A DNA stretch of 64,000 bases from contig JAPTJF010000048.1 of NCBI GenBank assembly GCA_029339195.1, forward strand, positions 62,001 to 126,000, read 5' to 3'. The position numbers and the translations under genes were made by a program. The DNA comes from Micractinium sp. NFX-FRZ. Its lineage: Eukaryota; Chlorophyta; Trebouxiophyceae; Chlorellales; Chlorellaceae. The notes beneath the pieces were generated by a model. That model saw only the letters and a list, made by a program, of their open reading frames with translations. It ran no database searches and was not told the origin of the DNA. This document shows, one piece after another, positions 22,901 through 33,464 of the stretch; within the stretch, counting starts at the first letter, position 1; each line of letters opens with the position of its first letter.

Positions 22901-25900
22901 GGGCAGGCAGGCCGGGGCGGGGAGGAAAGGCGTGCAGGGCGGCAGGAGCGGGTGGGCACGTCATACGCAGGGAAGCAAGAGGCAACATGTCACAGGCAGG
23001 TAGGCAGACAGCCACCCAGCATCCACTCCCCAACCAATCGAGCAACTGTGCGCTAACCAAGATGCCTGCCCTTACCTGGTCCACCCCCGCATTGCGCTCC
23101 TTCCAGTTAGAGCTGCTGATCATGCCCAGCAGGGCGGGCGTGATGCTGCCGCTGATGTCGGTGCGCGGCAGCAGGTCCTCTGGGTTCAGGGTACCCCCGC
23201 CCTCCTCATCATCCTCATCCTCATCCGCACCCTCTTCAGCTGCTGCAGCGGCGGCGGCAGCGCCCACCACTGCCGCCCCAGCGCCCGCCTTCTTGCCCTT
23301 CTTGCAGCGCACACTGCGGGTGGGCACCACCTGCAGTGCGAGAGGGAGGAGCGGAACAGCAGGGCAGGCCCGTTGGGCACGGCAGGCGATTGGGCGGTCG
23401 GTAAGGCTGCAGATGGCAGCTCCTGCAGCTGGCGATTGTGCCGCGCTTTGTCTCAACCCGTCTCTTCCACTCAGCATGAGCCCCAGCACCCTGCTTCCCT
23501 TCTTCAGGACCACCCTCACCCACCCTCCCAGCCAGCCCCCGCCAGAGCACTGCCCTCCACCCTGCCCTGCACACCGCCCACCTCGGCCTTGGGGTTCTGC
23601 TTGAAGTGCTCCTCCAGCGCCATCAGCTGCGCCGGCTTCAGCCCCTCCAGGAAGTCCACCAGGCTGGGGCCCAGCTGCGCGTGGCACTTGCCCAGCACCT
23701 CCATCGCGCGGTTGCGCACTGCAGGGCAGGTGGAAGCCAGCATGGCAGGGAGAGTGAGCATGGCAACAGCAGGGACTTGATGACGGGATGCTGCAGAGCA
23801 GCAGCAGCATGGGAAGTGACCGGCACTGTAGCAGAAGGAGGCAGGGCGGCCAGGCAGCGGCCAGGCAGGGCCAAAGAAGGCAAGAAGTGCTCACCAGGGG
23901 CGTTGGCCGACCCCAGGTCTGCCTTCATCCAGTCGATGATGCCCCGCACATCCATCACACCCAGGCCAAACTCGGGGATCGCCTCAGCCATCCACCCCAG
24001 AGCCTCAGCAAGGACCTGCAGGGAGGGCCACAATCGGAAATTGAGTGTGTGGCACATGGAAGCCGCTGGGGGGCAGAGGTAGGCCGCGTGGCAGTTGACA
24101 CTGACGAGGTGTGCCGCTCCCGCCAGGCATGCCTGCTGGTGAGCCACGCCCACAAGCACGCCCTGCAGCCCCCTGGGTGCTTGGTGCGCCCCTCAACCGA
24201 CCTTTGGGTTCTTGTTGGCTGTGGCGCGCTTGTGCAGCTCGGCCATCACGAACTGGGGGCCCACCGCCTCAGACATGGCTGTCAGGCCCTCGTACACTTG
24301 CATCCTGCAGGGGCATCGGGCGAGGGAGGAAAGCAGAACGTGAGGAAAGCAGAACGTGCGGGAGCGGAGCACGGAGCCCATTGTGCTGCTCATGTCATGT
24401 GGCCTCCCTCCGCCGCAGCCGTGCCTGCCCCAGCCTCGCTGGCAGAAGGAGCACAGCACACAACGATGCCCGGTGGAAAGAGGGAAACACAGCATGCAGT
24501 GGCGGGCAATCAGTCCAACTCACTTGTGCTTCAGCTCGTGAATTTTGTCAGCCAGCCCTCCCAGCGCATTGAACGTGTCCCGCCGGCTGAAGGTGGAGGC
24601 GGTGCGCGCCAGGTGAGTCAGCACCTCAAACTCCTTGTTCAGCACCTGCGGCACGTGCAGCAGGCAGGGGCAGCAGATGGTACTACATAATGAGTCCAGG
24701 ATCAGATGGGTGCAGCACACCGGCTCGCTCAAGCTGCACGCCACCGCTGAGCCAGCCCCCGCCAACCCCCCGCAGTGAAAATGCCCACCCTGCGACCTGC
24801 CAGCCCTGCGTGCCTGGAAGTTCTTGTCCCCGAAGCCGGGCAGGAAGGCGACGCACTGCACCAGCTCGTGGCAGCGGGGGCCGGGGTCGCCCATCTCCTG
24901 CACCACGCTGAGCACGCTGCCCATCGCCTCAACACGCTCCTGCCACTTGGCGCTGCGCAGCAGCTCCACTGCGGTGGGGCAGCAAAGGGCAGGGGGGCAC
25001 AAAGAGTGACGACGCTCCAGTGGTGCGGAGAGCAGCAGGCGCATGACAGCTTGTACATGCACGCAGCACGGCACTGCCTGCCATGCGTGCCTGGCCCCAG
25101 ATCTGCCTCTCGCTCGCTCACCCTCAGGCCCACAGCCGCTCTATATAACACAATGCTCCAAACACATGCCTACAGCCTCAAGTGCCCCATCACACTCCAT
25201 CCCACCCCACCTGTGGAGGCGCCAAACATCTCAGTCATGCGCTCCTCCAGCTCCTCGTTGCTGAGCTTGCCGCCAGACAGGTCCTCCTCGGCTGCCGGGC
25301 CCCCGCTGCTGCTGCCGCCTGCCCGCCCGCGTGCGGCGGCAGGCGCGCTGCCACCCTGCGTGCGCCTGGCTGCGGGTCCGCCCTTTGCGGCAGCGCTCAC
25401 CCCAGATCCAGCACGGTTCAGGTTCTTAGGCGCGAGCGCCTTGGGGCTGCTGCGCGTGCTGGCTGAACTGCCCGCTGCCGCGCCGCCACGCGCAGAGGAC
25501 GGGCGTGACCCGGCACCCCCGCCTGCTGCCTTGGCTGGTGCCTTGGCTGCGCCGCTGCCTCCCTTGGCGGCAATTGCCTCCTGCACCATCTCCTCAATCT
25601 TCTTCTTCCGCACGTCGTCCAGCTTGTCCATGACCTGGCAAGGAACGAGAACAGCAGGCGAGGATGTTTGTAGCGTGAGGCGATTGAACAATTGGGGAGC
25701 ACGTGGTGTGTGGGAGAGGGAGCGAGTTTGCAGGGAACGATGGGTGCTGGCAAGCCAGGCTCGACTGTGTCAGTAAACAGCCCATCAGACAACAGCACAG
25801 ACCGATAGCAGCGGGAAGAGGCAAGCAGGCAGGCAGGCTGCATGACCGCCACCGCTCCAAAACGTGCGGAGCCCATGGCGCCGCCGTTTCCCATGGCGCC

Positions 25901-28900
25901 CTGCCTCACCGTGCTGCCTACCATTGCACCGCACTTGGCTGGCAATGATGTGATGCCTGCCCACTGCAAACCTCTCACAATCAGCCCACACTACCTTGTC
26001 AACCCTAACCCACCCTCACCTTGTCGAGCACAGACATGCTGCCTGCCCGCACGGCAAAGGCCACCAGCGCCGCCTGCCCCGCCTCGCGCACGTCAACCTC
26101 GCCAGCACCCGCCAGCTTGGCGCAGGCTGGCAGCACCGAGTCCTTCAGCTTGACTACCACGGCCTTGGGTGTCTGCTGCAGCACATCGTACACGAGCTTT
26201 GCGGTCTCGCGCTTCACTGCGCTTGGGGATGGGGAGGGGGTGAAAGTGGGCGGTTCCTGGCAAGTGAGGTGAACATTTGGCGGGCGGGCCAGCCCGCACA
26301 GCGGGCCAGCGTTGCTGTCGGTGGGTAAAGGCAGCGGGGGCAGAATAGCAGGCATACATGCCAAAACACAGCTTTCGCACGAGCTGTGCCATGCATCTGC
26401 TAGCCACCAAGCGGTGCACACCTCTCTTGCTACTCCCAACCTGCACCCCACGTTGCCCCCACGGCCTACCCTTGGGGTTCTTGTGGTCCAGCGCTGCCGT
26501 GACGTCCTCCGCCACGTCAGCCAGCGTGAAGCAGTACTGAGCCAGCGTGCGCAGGCTCTCCTCTGCCGCCTTGCTCATCACGATGTTCTTCTCCTTGAAG
26601 CGCTCCAGCAGTGCGGTGCAGAGCGACTGCAGGGGAGCGGGGCCCATCGGATGTGAGAGTCACAGAATCGTTGGGACAGGGAGCCAGCGGATTGGCGAGT
26701 AAGAGGGGCAGTACAATGGCCATCGCAGCTGTGTTGAGCCAAGGACCGAGCTTGCCTGCCGTCCTCTGCTGTAGCCTGCTCAGAAGAGCAACCACCCTTC
26801 CGCCCTGTATATCCTTCTGTACCACCCTAGCACCAGCGTTCACTGCGCGCCCGCCCCTCCCACCTTGGCTTGGCTGGAGAAGTTCTCACGCAGCCCCGAG
26901 CCCAGCACCGCCGCCACCTCGGCCGCTGCAGCCGCAGGAGGGATGATGCTGTCCTTCTGCAAGATCTTCTTGAGCGCCTTGACCTGCAGGTAAAGACGGT
27001 GTGAAAAGAAGGGGCGACGTGAGGGGCAAGCACGAAACGACGCGAAGCGGGGTGTGGCAGCGTGCGAGGGAAGCAGCAGTGAGCATGACAGGGGCTTGCT
27101 TCCGACAGCATCACCCGGCAACATTGCGCTTGCCCTGCTAATCCCACACACGCACCAGGTCTCCGTAGTCGCCTGTTGCCAGCCGGGGGGTGCGGCCCAG
27201 CTCCTTGACCTTGTCTAGTGCAGCCTGCAGGCAGTGGAAAGGGCAGGGTAGGGAGGGCGGGGCAGCAGTGAGTGTGCATGGTAGGGGTGAGAGGTGGCAG
27301 GGGCAGGACCGGGCTGTGCTGCGCTGTTGACACACAGCCAGTAAAAAAAAACGTGCACAGCCACAAAGTAGTACACAGAGCAATGGCAACAGCGCACCCC
27401 TCACATCCACACACACACACACACACACACACACCTGCTTACTGCCCCACACCTGCACGCATGCGGCCCACCCACTCACTGGCTCACCGCCGCCCAGTCA
27501 CTTGCCCACCCATCACCCACCTTGCGCAGCCCCCACTTCTTGTGCTCGAGCGCGTCCCAGAACGCCACCGGTGGGTCGTCATCCACCGTGCACTGCACCT
27601 TGGCCAGCGGGCCCAGGATGTCCACCGGGGTGGAAAAATCGTAGGGGTCGCCCTCCTGTGGGGGGACAAAAGGAGGGAGGGATGGGGCGAGGGCAAGGCA
27701 CAACAAGCACCTGGGCGAATAGGCGGCTAGCACGCATGCACTATGATGCGGAGCGCAACCCAGCTCTGATCCCCCTTCATATGCAGTGGCCAGGGCCCTG
27801 GTGCCAGTCCAGACCAACCCTCTGCAACCAGCCCCAGACCAGTTCTCTTTCTCACCTGCTCCTCCTCCTCCACCGCCGCCGCCACCTCGCCGCCCTCGCC
27901 TCCATCTCCATCCACATCCATGGGCTGCGCATCAGCCTCGCGTGCCGCCCGCTCAGCCGCCTCCTTGCGGGTGAACCGGCTGGGCTGCTTCTTGCCTCCG
28001 GGCAGGTCTGCAATGGCGGCGTCCACATCCTTGCGCATCGCTGCAGGCATCTTGTCCAGCAGCACCCCAGCCACCACGCCCTGCGGTGGGGGGGCAGGCA
28101 GGCAGGCACAGGCGGACGGGTGGCGGCTGAGGACACGGTGTGGAGCAGCAATGCCGGTGGGAGGTGCTGCCCGGCGATGGCACCAGGCACGTTGCACTGC
28201 GGCATGCAGCACCCACGTTCAGGTGGCTGCACATCTACGCTGCGCTGCCCGCCGACTTTCAGCACCCGACAGTGCAGCACCCAAGTGCACAAGCATGCAC
28301 CCCGCTCAACCCTACCATGCCACATCGCAGCACCCACCTGGCCCAGGTAGGCACACAGCTGCACGCTGATCTCCTTGGCCTTGTCGCGCACCCCCGCCTG
28401 CGTGTGGCCGAACAGCGCCGGCAGCGCTTTCATGATGGGCTTGGGATCCACCGCCCGGCCAAAGGAGCTGCACAGGAAACGGGCACAGAGATGGTGCAGC
28501 AGACCACGGCTTAGAAGAGGCAACGGGAGGAGGCGCAGTCGCTTGGCGGGGCTGGGGCACAGCGGCAGGAGCAGCACCCACAGCACATCTGCTTCCAAGC
28601 CCCCGCTGACCTGATGGCCTGCAGAACGATGTCCACAGCTGCCAGCACCACCTTGGGCACCTGCAAACGCAGGGCGGCGACGTGCTCAGAGCAGGTGGCC
28701 AGTAAGCCACGGCATCTTCAGGCAGTCCATGGCGCAAGATGCCACTTCTGCAGCTCGCGCTGCCTTGCTCCTTCCTCGTAGCCGCGTTGAGCACCGGCTG
28801 AAGGCGCATGTGGGCTGCAGCACCCACGTCGCCACAATGCAGCGCCTGCCACCATCCACCAGCACCCACCTTGTCTCCAAAAGCCTTAAGCACAGCCTCC

Positions 28901-29610
28901 ACCACCGCCGCCTCCTGCTCCAGCTCGATTAGCAGCATGCACGCCTCCCCTGTCTTCGCCACAGTGGCTGGCTTGCCCTTGAGGCACTTGCTGGCCAGCA
29001 CCGCGCAGACGGGGCCCGCGATGCTGCAGCAGCGGTTGGCGGGATAACAAATCAGAAGGTGGAATGGTTGAAACAAACTGGTGGACCAACGTGTTGCAAT
29101 GAGGCATGAGAGATATGGAGAGGGCAACCATGCCTCGTGATCGCCTGCCGGCGGCGGTTGCCAACCGACTCCTTGCAGTGCCTGTAGCGCCCGGGCTCAC
29201 CGTGCCACCAGCCCCTCATCTGCCTTCTCCAGGTATGCCACCAGCGCCTCCACTGCCTTGTCCATCACATTGGCATTCGAGTCGCCCGCCGCCTTGGCCA
29301 GCAGCGGGCCTGCAAGGGGAAGGAGGGCGACGGTCGGGGCCGCCAAGCGCGGCACAGTGCGCCGCCAGTGCCACCTGCAGCGCCGCCCTGCGGCCTTCCG
29401 GCCGGCTCCCCCGATTGAGCCAGTGGCCCCAGGACCTTCCCGCTCACCTGCTTCTGTGAATATCTCATCGCTCGGCGAGAATGCCCGACCAAGTTTCTCC
29501 TTGATCGTTTCGAGGCCCTGCGCTCTCACTTTCCAGGAGCTGTGAGCGATTTGCACCGACAGAGGCTCGGCCTTGGCTGACCGAAGCAGCTCAGCCTCCT
29601 CTGCCGCCAT
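13954..29610 (-). CDS. MOR1: XMAP215/MOR1-type microtubule polymerase with TOG domains
   Basis: This gene has 38 exons over 15.7 kb and encodes about 2,150 residues; plant MOR1 and animal ch-TOG have about 2,000. It starts MAAEEAELLRSAKAEPLSVQ at 29610. Five TOG arrays of paired helices follow: TOG1 (29.6-27.8 kb; WKVRAQGLETI), TOG2 (27.66-26.0 kb; FWDALEHKKWGLRK), a basic Ser/Gly/Pro linker (25.6-25.2 kb), TOG3 (25.0-23.6 kb; SAKWQERVEAMGSV), TOG4 (23.3-21.4 kb; SSNWKERNAGVDQV) and TOG5 (20.85-19.2 kb). The linkers should contact the microtubule lattice, and the C-terminal region (18.2-13.95 kb; ELYVLRREYPAFVERYIENT) is the family's conserved end. TOG domains bind tubulin dimers and speed plus-end growth. 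Two introns start with GC instead of GT (24813 and 22783); the GC choice gives the family sequence NFQVLNKEFEVL and ALKGRMGDSN. The exact last exon (14008-13954) is my least certain junction. Several introns carry copies of neighbouring exon edges. Confidence 0.93.
14780..14829 (-). repeat. Intronic copy of a MOR1 exon start
   Basis: Read on the minus strand, this stretch encodes HPAFVKQYNKNRSHM. That is a diverged copy of YPAFVERYIENTSDM at the start of the true exon (14756 leftwards). No AG acceptor precedes the copy, while the true exon follows a good CCGCAG. It lies in the preceding intron. Confidence 0.7.
15971..16013 (-). repeat. Intronic copy of a MOR1 exon start
   Basis: About 43 bases match, with scattered changes, the first 40 bases of the exon beginning at 15818 (GVDLSALLFNLHDF). 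The copy lies in the intron upstream of that exon. A second, weaker resemblance lies at about 15925-15965. Confidence 0.65.
16613..16660 (-). repeat. Intronic copy of part of a MOR1 exon
   Basis: About 48 bases match the exon interior at 16750-16797 (DRGLLHFEEGATLVKAV), with a few substitutions and small gaps. The copy lies in the intron directly downstream of that exon. Confidence 0.7.
27408..27435. repeat. CA dinucleotide microsatellite
   Basis: About 14 CA units lie inside a MOR1 intron. It is a simple polymorphic marker with no evident role. Confidence 0.95.
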
Positions 29611-30508
29611 CGCTCAAATTGTATGGCGCGGGCCGGTTCCTCCTTTAGGACATTCGAAAGGAGACGGAATCAAGGAGACTTGAGAGTGCGTAAGAGCTCA
29701 AAATTAGGCAGTTGCCGCAAACGAGCTGGGCGGTTCGCCTGCCCAGGGCTTCAGTTGGATCTCGACAGAACAAATGAACAGGAAAAGGGGAGCAAGCGAC
29801 TGGCGGGAGAGGTGCAGGTGAGAGGGCCGCGGCGGTGGCGGCGACAGGCTGGCGGCAACCCGCCAACCGTCAGCAGTTCGTTCCATAACACCGGCCTCAT
29901 GGAAAATGGACAGCGCGACGTCTGTCAACTGGAGCGTGTGTATTGAGAAAGCACGTATTGGGGGTTCCTTTCATTTGGGGCGATGGATACTAGGGTAGCC
30001 GCACAACGCATGCTCCTCACTCAGTGATGGGATAATGCAAGAATGCAGCCGGGGCGGCGAGTGCTTCCTGAGCATGGCATGACGCCTCGGGCACCCCTAT
30101 TGTACAAGCAACGCGCACTGCCTCATGCCCCCCTCCTACCATGCAAGAAATGCAATGCCTTCCGGGGCAGCCACTTGCAGCCCATGTCTGTGCCAGCGGC
30201 TCCACTCGTGCCTCCGCAGCTGTCTCTGGCTTCAGCAGGACCGTACAGCAAAACATGGTGCAATCCTGGCAATCCAGGTCAGAGACGAGCTTGCATCTCC
30301 AGTAGGCTGCTCAGGATTAACGCTTGCATCACAGGGCATGATAGAGGCTGGCTGAGCATGTGTTGTCTTCGACCCGCACCCAGCAACGTCCCACAGGCTC
30401 CCAACTGCATTTGGCCTAAGGCTGCCCTCTACAAAGCCTTTGTTCATATGTCTCCTGCTCGGTGAATGCAGCACTACAATCTCCACTGGCTCAAATGATG
30501 CGCAGGTG

Positions 30509-30543
<35 letters not shown>

Positions 30544-30868
30544 ACGGTCGTGAGGCTCCTGCTGGCGGCAACGCTGCTGCCGCTGCAGGTCTGTCTGTGA
30601 CTCGAGAGTCACAGCTGCGTGCATTTACCGGCAAAAGCACGGGTGCCTTGAGTAGCTGAAATGTGTGCATGTGTGTAGGTCACCAGGTGGGTCGCAGGGG
30701 CCGCCGACGGCTTGCACCCTGCTGCGTGCTGCGCATTCCCTGTCCTGCCTGCTGTGCCCTGTTCGATTTGCCGCCAGCGCCCTCTCATCCTCCGTAATGT
30801 CGCAGGCGTGGTATCACTCTCCCTAAGCAAGCCAGGAGCTGCGTGCAAGTTCCGAGCAGCAGGCAGTG
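29611..30868. promoter_or_regulatory. Divergent intergenic region of MOR1 and the CFIm68-like gene
   Basis: About 1.26 kb lies between two divergent start codons. I find no further coding unit. The block 29640-29720 is comparatively AT-rich and lies directly upstream of the MOR1 start, a likely core promoter, but no specific element is recognisable. Confidence 0.4.
30511..30543. repeat. GCT triplet run
   Basis: Eleven GCT units lie in noncoding sequence upstream of the CFIm68-like gene. Confidence 0.95.
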
Positions 30869-33009
30869 ATGATGGGCGGCTACGAGGACTATGCCGGTGA
30901 GTTTGGAGTGGACGTGTGCTGCGATTGGTAACGTGCTATCAGAGGGCAGCGCAACTTGCCCTGTGCCCCGCCCGACCCGCCGTCTCCTTCGCCTGCGACG
31001 TGCAGGCCATCAAAACGGCATGGACCACATGGGAGACGCAGGTGGGGTGTCGAGCTGGGCGCACAACTTGCCTGCACGCCGCGGCTCGCCCCTGCCGCTG
31101 CCGTTCCCGCCTGCCGCCACTGCCGCCGCCTGCCGCCGTCTGCCCTGCCGCCCACTCCCTTGCCAACTTATGCTGTTGCAACCCCGACTCCTGTAGGCGG
31201 CCATGGCAGTGGGGGCAGCGGCGAGGGTTCAGCTGTGTTCGTCAGCAACCTGCAGTGGTGGACGACCGACGCTGAGCTGGAGCAGCTGTGCGCAGCCTAC
31301 GGCCAGGTGCTCGGCATTCGATTCATAGATGACAAGGCGTGCGGCAAGTCGAGAGGCATGGCGATTGTGGAGTTTGCCGAGAGCGGCGCAGCGGATGCGT
31401 GCATAACAGGGCTCAACGGGTGCGAGCTGGGTCTGCTGGGCTGCAGGCTGGGGTGGGCAGGGCTGGGCCAGGCGGCACGGTGCTGTAATGTTGCCATGCC
31501 CAAGGCAGCTGCGATGTGCTGTGTCCTGTGGTCAGCCATCATGCTTGATGAGTAGCACCAGAGGGCAGCACCCAAGTGCAGCCACAGCTGTGCTGTGCTG
31601 TGCACCCACGCTAGCAGCTCCGGTTGGCTCGCCCTGAGCTCCCGCCCTGCACTGCCCACCCCGCTTCCATCACCCCAATACGTGCTGCAGGCGGGACCTG
31701 AATGGCCGGGCGTGCCGCGTGGCTCATCAGCAATCGCGCAACCAGGCTGGAGCAGGCAGCGGCCGGGACTATGGCGGCGGCGGCGGGCGCGGCGTGAGCA
31801 GCGGCATGGGCGGAGGCGGCGGCGGCCGCGGCGGCAGCGGGCGCGGCATGGGCGGCGCCGGCGGGCGCGGCAGGGGCCGGGGCGGCGGGCGGGACAGAGA
31901 AGACAGCGGCATGGTTGCGCAGGGCGGCGGCGATGGCATGATGGGAGGCATGGCCATGGGGCCTGGCGGTATGATGGTCATGCCTGGCATGATGGCGCCA
32001 GGCATGATGGGTGAGAGCGACGCCAGCTGGGCTGGATCTGGGGTGGGGCTGGCTGGGATGCTACCGTTTGTGAATGGTGGCCAAAGCTACGCTCCGCATG
32101 GTTGCGTTGTGGGCAGCCCAGCAGTGGAGCGCTGTTTCATTCACTTGCTGCCTGGCTGGGCTGCAGGAGTGCTGCCGCCCCGCAATGTGGCCTCCCTGTG
32201 GGTTGGGACGACCGATGCCACCGGCCTGCCTGCCCTGCTGCCTCACGCAAGCTGCTTCCTGGCCCGCCGTTGGTGCAGGCATGGGGATGCCCGGCATGGA
32301 CATGATGCAGGGGATGGCGATGATGATGCCGCAGGTGATGGTGCCACACTGGCAGCGTGGTGGGGTGGCGGTAATGGTTTCTGGGTTGTAGGCAAGGATG
32401 GCGATCAGTATGCCGCAGGTGGGTGTCGGAATGTTTGCTTGGCGGGGGGGTGGGACTTGTGGGAACGACTTCTGCTGCGGGTTGGATGCAAATAGGGACA
32501 GGGAGATGGACAGGTGGGAGGCAGCGTCTCCTGGGGCTGGTCTGCACTGCCTGGCTGCCGCAGTTGTGGCGGCGCATGATTGCTAGCTAGGTCTGCGTGT
32601 GCCCGAACGCCACTGGGGTCCTAGTGAACCTCCTCAGAACATCCTTGCATGATTCTGTAGGGGGCAGCCAACAGGGGCGTCAGCAGCTTTGAGTATAAAA
32701 GGGCGCAGGCAAACCGTCCTGACACATGTGCCTGCTCTGCCCACCCCACCCTTGTTGTGAGCAGATGATGGGAGGCATGCCTGGCATGATGATGCAAGGG
32801 ATGCCAGGTGCGGCGCGGGGCGGGGCGGCAGCAAGGCGGGATGGTGAGGTCTGCACGCCGGTGGCGGCGCTCGCTGTTCCTCCTCTCTGCTGTGCGTCTG
32901 CGCTGCTTGACAGCACATACCTGAGCCCCTTGTGCGCACCTCTTCTGCTGCAGGCATGCCTGGTTTCAAGCCGCCACCGCCGCCCGGCGGGCCACCCAAG
33001 AAGGAGTGA
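30869..33009 (+). CDS. CFIm68/CPSF6-like subunit of mRNA 3'-end cleavage factor I
   Basis: Exons 30869-30896, 31006-31041, 31197-31419, 31691-32010, 32279-32334, (optional 32392-32418), 32765-32843 and 32954-33009 join in phase, about 265-275 residues. After MMGGYEDYAG comes one RRM with RNP2 VFVSNL and RNP1 KSRGMAIVEF. The segment NLQWWTTDAELEQL matches the signature of the CFIm68/CPSF6 family, whose RRM binds the CFIm25 subunit and RNA and guides poly(A) site choice in the nucleus. The rest is Gly/Arg-rich, then Met/Gly-rich (repeats of GGMPGMMMQGMPG), ending in PPPPPGGPPKKE. Animal CPSF6 has a Pro-rich middle and a C-terminal RS domain; here no RS domain is seen. A 27-nt potential exon that copies the end of the previous exon makes two in-frame isoforms possible. 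Confidence 0.85.
32392..32418 (+). repeat. 27-nt exon-like copy of the preceding exon end
   Basis: The sequence ending ATGCCGCAG and followed by GTGGGTG closely repeats the last 27 bases of the exon ending at 32334 together with its donor. It is preceded by GGTTGTAG, so it can be spliced as a 9-residue in-frame exon (ARMAISMPQ). It may also act only as a decoy donor. Confidence 0.65.
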
Positions 33010-33464
33010 AGCGCAGGTGCCTTCCGGTTGACCGTCATGTACCACTGGCCAGCAGATTTTGCAGCAGCCTGCCCGACGAACCCGCCCTCCTTCACCTGTT
33101 GACTTCCTCTTATACCACTTGACCCCTCACTTGCTGCCTGGTGCCTCTGAGCACATTTAACAAATTTACATGACGGAAAGCAAGCAGGCAGCAGGAAACG
33201 AGAAGCAGGAAGCAACGCACAGCATGCAAATAAGAGGGGCGGGCACATCACATTTACAGCTACAGTCGTGGTGTACAGTCAGCCGAGTGGGGCGGGGCCA
33301 GCAGGGTGTGTGTGCAGCATCTGGTATGGCGGGTATTTGCTTGCCTGGAGGGCGCTTGTTAGCACCTGAGCACTAACCAGTCCTGGCTGTGCGCATCACC
33401 AGGCCCTTGCACTGGTCACTACAAGGCCCGCCAGGAAGGCAGCCGTGGGGCGGGGCCGCAGGCG
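33010..33464. other. Convergent 3' untranslated region
   Basis: About 455 bases lie between the 3' ends of the CFIm68-like gene and FIS1. They are relatively AT-rich around 33100-33250 and have no coding signal. Confidence 0.45.
33254..33258 (-). terminator. Probable poly(A) signal TGTAA of FIS1
   Basis: TGTAA on the minus strand lies about 207 bases after the FIS1 stop, a plausible green-algal polyadenylation signal. Confidence 0.5.
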
